A program made the translations under genes and the position numbers. A stretch of DNA of 64,000 nucleotides. It comes from Oxalobacteraceae sp. CFBP 8761. GTDB lineage: Bacteria > Pseudomonadota > Gammaproteobacteria > Burkholderiales > Burkholderiaceae_D. Position 1 is the stretch's first letter. Each line of letters opens with the position of its first letter. Of this stretch, positions 58,813-64,000 are shown piece by piece. Under the pieces are notes generated by a model, which was not told where the DNA came from, made no database searches, and saw nothing but the letters and a program-made list of their open reading frames with translations. The stretch is from contig JACYUE010000001.1 of assembly GCA_014841595.1 (NCBI GenBank), positions 1,538,996 through 1,602,995 on the forward strand. The letters run 5' to 3'.

Positions 58813-58848
58813 AAAACAAAAGCCCGGCTCTGTGAGTCGGGCTTTTGT
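58813..58848 (-). terminator. Rho-independent terminator of the initiator tRNA gene
   Basis: On the minus strand, AAAAGCCCG pairs with CGGGCTTTT and is followed by TTTTGTTTTC. It lies just beyond the tRNA 3' end. The plus strand also shows a T-run, so it may act both ways. Confidence 0.85.
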
Positions 58849-58855
58849 ATTGAAT

Positions 58856-58932
58856 TGGTTGCGGGGACAGGATTTGAACCTGTGACCTTCGGGTTATGAG
58901 CCCGACGAGCTGCCAGACTGCTCCACCCCGCA
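58856..58932 (-). tRNA. Initiator tRNA-fMet(CAT)
   Basis: 77 bases with encoded CCA; anticodon CAT at 58896-58898. The anticodon stem has three consecutive G-C pairs (GGGCTCATAACCC), the mark of initiator tRNA. Position 1 is T facing A at position 72, where the usual bacterial form has an unpaired C1-A72. Confidence 0.93.
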
Positions 58933-58994
58933 GCGCAATTATAGCGCGCTGCGCAGCAATATGCAATGCGCGACGTGCAGAGGGGGTAAATCCC

Positions 58995-60137
58995 TCAAAT
59001 GGCGCTGCTGCGCAGGCGCCACAGCGACGTGACTTCCTGCGAGCGTGCCGCGTGCAGCGGATCGTCAGCATCGGTCGCGCGCGGGTGCACGGGCCGCGTG
59101 TCGTGGCGCTCGATGACTTCCAGGCCACCTGCCGCAATCCATCCAAGCAACTGATCGCGGCTGCGCAGGCCCAAGTGCTCGGCAAAGTCCGACATGATCA
59201 GCCAGCCTTCGCCACCGGCCTCCAGATGGGCACCGAGGCCCGCCAGGAACGCGCGCAGCATGCGGCTGTCCGGATCGTAGATCGCATACTCGATCGCCGA
59301 ACTCGGCTTGCCCGGCAACCACGGTGGATTGCAGACAACCAGCGGCGCGCGGCCGTCCGGGAACAGGTCGGTCTGCGCGATCTCAACCTGCGCCGTCAAA
59401 CCCAGGCGCGCGATGTTTTCGCGCGCGCAGCCCTGCGCCCGCGGATCGACCTCGGTTGCCAGCACCTGCAGGCCGCGCCGCGCCAGCACGGCCGACAGCA
59501 CACCGGTGCCAGCCCCGATGTCGAATGCGCGCCGGGCGCCGGCAGGCAGCGGCGCCTGCGCGACCAGTTCAACGTATTCGCCGCGCACGGGCGAGAACAC
59601 GCCGTACCACGGGTGGATGCGGTCGTTCAGCGCCGGAATCATGACGCCCTTGCTGCGCCATTCATGGGCGCCGATCACGCCCAGCAGTTCGCGCAGCGAG
59701 GCGACATACGGCGCATCGACCGCGCCGTAGGCTTCCAGGCAAGCCTGTTGCGCATCGGGCGCGCGGCGCAGGGGGATGCTGTGATCGGCTTCGAACGGCA
59801 GCACGAGCATTGCCAGCGTGCGGGCGCGCTGCAACTGGGAGAGGCGATGGCGGTGGAAGGCTTCGAGTGGCGTAGGCACGGCCTTGCCGGCCTTGGCGCG
59901 GCGTGGGCGCTCGCCCTTGTGGTCGATCCGGCGCGCGAGCGCCTGCACCAGCTGGCGGGCGTTCTGAAAGTCGCCGCGCCACAGCAGCGCCGTGCCGTCG
60001 AGCGCCAGCCGGTAGGCGGCGTCGGCGCTCATCGTGTCGTCGGCCAGCACGACCTTCTTCGGCGCGGGCCAGCCGCTCTCCGAGCGCCAGACGGCCGAGC
60101 GTTCGACGCCGTCCTCGACCCATTCGATGCGTGCCAT
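58995..60137 (-). CDS. Class I SAM-dependent methyltransferase with NPPW motif
   Basis: The 380-residue protein has an N-terminal region (about 1-190) with no recognised motif. A methyltransferase domain follows, with the SAM loop FDIGAGTGVLSAVLA and the NPPW motif (VVCNPPWLPGKP) typical of enzymes acting on amino groups of bases or glutamine. The substrate is unknown; RNA or protein is possible. It is 21 bp upstream of the tRNA-fMet region's non-coding side and is followed by no partner. The zinc-ribbon gene lies 20 bp before it on the same strand. Confidence 0.8.
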   Translation of the reverse strand: MARIEWVEDGVERSAVWRSESGWPAPKKVVLADDTMSADAAYRLALDGTALLWRGDFQNARQLVQALARRIDHKGERPRRAKAGKAVPTPLEAFHRHRLSQLQRARTLAMLVLPFEADHSIPLRRAPDAQQACLEAYGAVDAPYVASLRELLGVIGAHEWRSKGVMIPALNDRIHPWYGVFSPVRGEYVELVAQAPLPAGARRAFDIGAGTGVLSAVLARRGLQVLATEVDPRAQGCARENIARLGLTAQVEIAQTDLFPDGRAPLVVCNPPWLPGKPSSAIEYAIYDPDSRMLRAFLAGLGAHLEAGGEGWLIMSDFAEHLGLRSRDQLLGWIAAGGLEVIERHDTRPVHPRATDADDPLHAARSQEVTSLWRLRSSAI

Positions 60138-60157
60138 CGCTTGATCCCCTATTAGTA

Positions 60158-60367
60158 TTAGTGATGGTGGTTCCAGTTGCCGTCGCTCGAGGCAAGATAG
60201 GACGCAACGGCGTCGGCATTGCCGGTGGCGTGGCGCTTGACTTCACCGCAGCCGCAGATGCCCTGGTAAGGCTGGATGTGCGAGCACGCGGAGACTTTCT
60301 GCAGGTAGACGGTGACTGGCTTGGTGCATTTTGCGCACTTGAACGTCAGGGTACGGGCTGGTTTCAT
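60158..60367 (-). CDS. Small zinc-ribbon-like protein
   Basis: The 69-residue protein has CAKC, a further cysteine in SACSH and CGCG, with histidines at the C-terminus (NWNHHH), so metal binding is likely. I do not recognise a family. It starts at the ATG giving MKPARTLTFK; a second in-frame ATG is two codons upstream. It lies between sbcC and the methyltransferase gene on the same strand. Confidence 0.6.
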   Translation of the reverse strand: MKPARTLTFKCAKCTKPVTVYLQKVSACSHIQPYQGICGCGEVKRHATGNADAVASYLASSDGNWNHHH

Positions 60368-60423
60368 GATCACGGAGCAGGTAAAGGAGAGGAGGGCGGC
60401 ATTTTACACCGCCTGGCCCGGCG

Positions 60424-63400
60424 TCATTCGACCACCACCGCGCTGCTGCCGCCACCCGCCGGGCGCACCAGCACCTTGGTCGCGATGCGCTCGGTCATCT
60501 CTTGCACGTGCGAAATCACGCCCACCTTGCGGCCCAGTGACTGCAGCGCGTCCAGCGCGTCCATTGCCACGCCCAGCGTTTCGCTGTCGAGGCTGCCGAA
60601 GCCCTCGTCGATGAACAGCGACTCCACCCGCACCCGGTTCGATGACAGCGAAGCGAGACCCAGCGCCAGCGCGAGCGACACCAGGAACGATTCGCCACCG
60701 GACAGCGAATTGACCGAACGTACTTCGCCGCCCATGTCCTGGTCGCGCACCATCAGCGCCAGCGACGGCATGCCCGCGTAACTGACGCGCTCGAGGCGAT
60801 AGCGTTTGGCCAGCTGCGCCAGGTGCGCATTCGCATAGCCAAGCAGCACGTCGAGCGTGAACTGCTGCGCGTAATTGCGGAATTTCTTGCCGTCGCTCGA
60901 ACCGATCAGCTCCGACAGCTTGCCCCAGCGCTGCTCCTGCACCTGCTGCTGCTCGATCTCGCGCAGGCTCGACGCGGCGGCCACGCGCCGCTCGTCGTCC
61001 TGCATGACGCGCAGGCGTGCCGAGGTCGATGCTTCGATCGCCGCATGGCGCTCGGCCTGGATCGCATCGAACGCCGCCGTGACGGCCTCGACCGGCTGGC
61101 CGTCCGGCGGGGCCGACGCCAGATGCGCCAGACGCTGGGCGCGGCGCTCGTTCAGGATGGCGGTGGCCTGGCCGACCTCGGTGTCGATCGCATTCAACGC
61201 CGTGCGCTCCTGTGCCAGCCAGGCGGCGCCCACTTGCAGCAGGCGGGCCAGCGCATCCAGATTGGCGATGTCGTCCACGCCGTCGGGATCCTTGCGGTAG
61301 TCCTCCAGCCAGTCGGCCAGGGCGGTGGCCGCCGCCGCACCGGCGCTGTCGAGTTGCGCCACGCGCTCGACCAGGCCCGCCAGTGCGGTGCGCGCCGTCG
61401 TTTCGCCCTGTGCCGCGTGCTGCGCCACCAGCTGGCGCGCCGCAAGTTGTTCACGCGCGCCGGTGACGGCGGTGTTCAGTTCGCGCTCGACCTCGCGTGC
61501 CGGGCGGCCGGCCCACAGCGCGGCGCGCGCCGTGCGTTTCTGCGTGAGCTCGGTGTCGATGCGTTCGAAGTCGAGCGCACTGCGCGCGCCGGCGGCGTCG
61601 ATCTCGGCGATGCGCGTGGCCAGCGCCGTCGTTTCGACGTCCAGTGTGGCAATCGTGGCAGTGGCGCGGGCCAGCGCGTCGGTCTGCTCACGCCAGGCGG
61701 CGGCTTCGTGCCCGCGCGCCGCGCGCCAGGTGGCCGGATCGCGGCGCCATGCTGCTTGCCAGCCATCGCCAAGCGCGTCGGCCAGCGGGCCGTCGAGTTC
61801 GGCCAGTAGCGCGGTCAGTTGCGCGCTCGCTGCCTCGTGGCGCAGCGTGTGGGTCTTGAGCGCGGCTTGCAACCCGGCTGCCGCTTCGCGCTCGGCTTCT
61901 TCTTCCGATCGCAGGCGGGCCAGGTCGGACTGGGCGGCGTCGACGTCGTGCTGGGCCGCGTCGCGGGCAACGGCGGCGGCGCGCCACTGTTGTTCTTGCC
62001 GGGCCAATGCGTCCAACGCGTCGCGCAGCGCGCTGCGCTGGGCAGCGAACCAGTCGGCGCGTTCGGCGGCCGGCGGCGCGGCCGCCGCCAGCGGGTCGGC
62101 GTGCCAGGCTTGTTCGAGGCTGGCGACGCGCTCGCTCAGCGTGCTGCGCTCGTGCGCCAGCGCCGCCAGCCGCTCGTGCGCCGCGCCGGCTGCCGCCGCA
62201 TTCTGCGCCTGCAGCGCGTTGTTGCCGCGCACGCGCAGGCGGCAGCCGTCGACTTCGGCGCGCAGGCTGGTGAGCATGTTTCTCAACGGTGCAGCCTGAT
62301 GGGCATATGGATGCTCGTGCGCGCCGCAGACGGGGCAGGGCGCGTCGTCGTCCAGATTCGCACGCAACTGTTCGACATCTGCCGCGCATGCGAGTTCCGC
62401 TGCCGCCAGCGAGCGTTCGGCCTGCGTCATGGCCGCTTCCAGCGCTGGCGCGGCAGCGCGTACCTCGGCCAGTCCCTGTTCGGCGCCTGAGCGCGCTGTC
62501 TCCACGCGATCGATGTCGCGCGCGAGGCTGGTCAGCGTAGCGTGCGCGGCCGCCAGGTCATTCCAGGTGCGCTCGGCCTGCGTCAGGCGTTCGCGGCGCA
62601 CATCGAGAGCCTGGCGTTCGGCGCCGATGGCGTCGGCATCGACACCGGCCAGCGCGGCCATCGCCGCGCGGCGCGTCGTCTCCAGCGCATCGAGGCGCTC
62701 GGTGCTGGCCGCGAGCGCGCTCGTGGCTTGCGCTTCGCGCCCGGCAGCGCCCAGTGCCTGGGTCTGGATGGTCTCGGCCGCCGTCTGGTTGGCGTCCAGC
62801 GTGGCAAGCGTGTCTTCGCCCTGGCGCAGCAATCGTTCCCATTGGCCCCAGGCACCGGCCACCGCGTCGAGGCGCGACCGGGCTGCCAGCCAGGCGGCAG
62901 CGTTATCGCGGGCTTGCTGCGCACGTGCCAGTGCAGTCGATTTGGCCGCGTGCTGCTCGCGGGCCTGGCGCGCCTGCATGCGCGTGGCGTCGAGCGCCGA
63001 CTGCGCCTGCACGTGGTTTGGCGCCAATGTCGCCAGCGCCGCATCGAGGGCCTTGGCGTCATCCAGTTGCGGCGTTGCTGTACGCAGTGCTGCTTCGGCG
63101 GCATCCAGCTGCGCGGTGGCTGCGTCGGTCTCGGCCACGCTGCTGCGTCGCACCTCGAGCGCTGCCGCCAGCTGGGCCTGCGTCGTCTCGATGGCGGAAT
63201 GGGCTTGCCGACGCTCGGCTTCAAGGCGCTGCACCTCCATGCTCAAGGGTCGCGCCGCCTGCACCGCGTCGAGGGTGGCCAGGCGCTGGCGCCGCTCGCC
63301 GGCATCCGCGCGCTGCGCGTTGGCCGCCGCCAGTGCCTGTTCGGCCTGCGCTTCACCGCGCGTGAGCTTGTCCAGTTCCTGGTGCCAGCGCAGTTGTCCC

Positions 63401-64000
63401 TCGAGCAGGGCGTGGCGATCGTCCAGCGCTTGCCGGGCCAGGTCGGCGTTCGTGCGTTCGGTCTCCAGCAGCGCGCGGTCTTCCGGCGACAGCGGGGCCG
63501 CATTGGCCAGTTTCGATTGCAGCACCTGGGTGCGGACCTGTTCGGCCTTGTAGCGCTCGAACGCCCGGCGCGAAATGTCGCTGTAGATCGTCGTGCCGGT
63601 GAGCGTTTCGAGCAGTTCGCCACGCTCGTTCTCGTCGGTTTTGAGGAATGCCGAGAATTCGTTCTGGGCCAGCAGTACGGCGCGCGTGAACTGTTCGAAC
63701 GACAGGCCGATGCGTTGCACGATCTCTGCCGCGGCTTCCGTATTGGTGCCGCCGACCGGGATCAGTTCGGGCAGCCGGTTCAGCGAAATCTTGACTGGTT
63801 GCAGCGCGCCGTTGGGCTTGTTGCGCGAACGCCGCACGGCCCAGCGGGCGCGGTAACGCCGGTCGTCGCTCCCCACAAAGTCGACCTCGGCCCAGCCTTC
63901 GGCGGCGCCCCGGCGCAGCAGCGTGCGGGCATCCTGGGCGGTGACGGTTTCTTCGCCCACATCGGGCAGGCGCGTGCTCGAGCGCTTCAGCAGCCGTGGC
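60424..64000 (-). CDS. sbcC: Exonuclease SbcC subunit, N-terminal end outside the window
   Basis: The visible 1191 residues cover most of an SMC-like ATPase. The zinc-hook cysteines are in DDDAPCPVCGAHEHPY (mid-protein), flanked by long coiled coils. The ABC signature LSGGESFLVSLALALGL, Walker B SLFIDEGFGSLD and the VGVISHVQEM switch are near the C-terminus. Walker A lies beyond the right edge, so the gene is incomplete. SbcC with the nuclease SbcD processes DNA ends and palindromes. sbcD is expected just outside the window. Confidence 0.93.
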   Translation of the reverse strand, partial: PRLLKRSSTRLPDVGEETVTAQDARTLLRRGAAEGWAEVDFVGSDDRRYRARWAVRRSRNKPNGALQPVKISLNRLPELIPVGGTNTEAAAEIVQRIGLSFEQFTRAVLLAQNEFSAFLKTDENERGELLETLTGTTIYSDISRRAFERYKAEQVRTQVLQSKLANAAPLSPEDRALLETERTNADLARQALDDRHALLEGQLRWHQELDKLTRGEAQAEQALAAANAQRADAGERRQRLATLDAVQAARPLSMEVQRLEAERRQAHSAIETTQAQLAAALEVRRSSVAETDAATAQLDAAEAALRTATPQLDDAKALDAALATLAPNHVQAQSALDATRMQARQAREQHAAKSTALARAQQARDNAAAWLAARSRLDAVAGAWGQWERLLRQGEDTLATLDANQTAAETIQTQALGAAGREAQATSALAASTERLDALETTRRAAMAALAGVDADAIGAERQALDVRRERLTQAERTWNDLAAAHATLTSLARDIDRVETARSGAEQGLAEVRAAAPALEAAMTQAERSLAAAELACAADVEQLRANLDDDAPCPVCGAHEHPYAHQAAPLRNMLTSLRAEVDGCRLRVRGNNALQAQNAAAAGAAHERLAALAHERSTLSERVASLEQAWHADPLAAAAPPAAERADWFAAQRSALRDALDALARQEQQWRAAAVARDAAQHDVDAAQSDLARLRSEEEAEREAAAGLQAALKTHTLRHEAASAQLTALLAELDGPLADALGDGWQAAWRRDPATWRAARGHEAAAWREQTDALARATATIATLDVETTALATRIAEIDAAGARSALDFERIDTELTQKRTARAALWAGRPAREVERELNTAVTGAREQLAARQLVAQHAAQGETTARTALAGLVERVAQLDSAGAAAATALADWLEDYRKDPDGVDDIANLDALARLLQVGAAWLAQERTALNAIDTEVGQATAILNERRAQRLAHLASAPPDGQPVEAVTAAFDAIQAERHAAIEASTSARLRVMQDDERRVAAASSLREIEQQQVQEQRWGKLSELIGSSDGKKFRNYAQQFTLDVLLGYANAHLAQLAKRYRLERVSYAGMPSLALMVRDQDMGGEVRSVNSLSGGESFLVSLALALGLASLSSNRVRVESLFIDEGFGSLDSETLGVAMDALDALQSLGRKVGVISHVQEMTERIATKVLVRPAGGGSSAVVVE

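Overview
This 64 kb window is chromosomal DNA of high GC content, dense in genes, and most likely from a betaproteobacterium of the Oxalobacteraceae (Massilia, Janthinobacterium, Duganella or Herbaspirillum type). The evidence is the flhDC-motAB-che cluster, an EarP/EF-P pair with arginine at position 32, a DUF3460-ScpA-PanC group, a TssQ-like lipoprotein and a DUF342/FapA-like gene. Species cannot be fixed from sequence reading alone.

Layout. Positions 1-3.7 kb hold the tail of a FapA-like gene, a lone CheW-like gene and an ABC-F ATPase. From 3.7 to 9.5 kb there is a minus-strand lysine/diaminopimelate block (dapC, dapD, pilU, a YffB/ArsC-like reductase, dapE, prmB) with a type IV pilus retraction ATPase inside it. 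From 9.6 to 17.7 kb lie a DUF1275 membrane protein, an AraC regulator, a glycerol-3-phosphate dehydrogenase, a lower-GC DnaQ-type exonuclease, a response-regulator diguanylate cyclase, a PLP aminotransferase and a RidA protein. Next are htpG with a recognisable sigma-32 promoter, and a three-gene overlapping minus-strand operon (acyltransferase, alpha/beta hydrolase, GFA protein).

Positions 22-35.6 kb are a motility and chemotaxis region on the plus strand: three sigma-28-type promoters in tandem, then flhD, flhC, a membrane-anchored methyltransferase, motA, motB, a CheZ-like gene, cheY, cheA, cheW, cheR, cheD, cheB, a second cheY, cheZ, an EAL/HDOD protein and a single-domain response regulator. 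No chemoreceptor or flagellar structural gene is present here. Positions 35.6-44.3 kb hold panC, scpA, a DUF3460 gene, a FabMG-like gene, metG, apbC/mrp and gltX.

Directly after gltX comes an array of two tRNA-Ala(GGC) and six tRNA-Glu(TTC) genes. The last four tRNA-Glu genes lie in a perfect 294-bp tandem repeat, and each repeat carries its own terminator. The array is followed by the most unusual locus in the window (46.07-49.26 kb, minus strand). It encodes a glutamine-rich protein with three about 51-residue PQG...DP glycine-zipper repeats, a small protein that looks like a free-standing subtilase propeptide, and an S8 serine protease whose own propeptide region resembles that small protein. 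I do not recognise this three-gene arrangement as a described system.

The remainder contains earP-efp, ilvD, a Tat-type amidase, an orphan TssQ-like lipoprotein with a PEGA-domain pseudokinase, dbpA, initiator tRNA-Met, a class I methyltransferase, a small zinc-ribbon protein and most of sbcC, which runs off the right edge.
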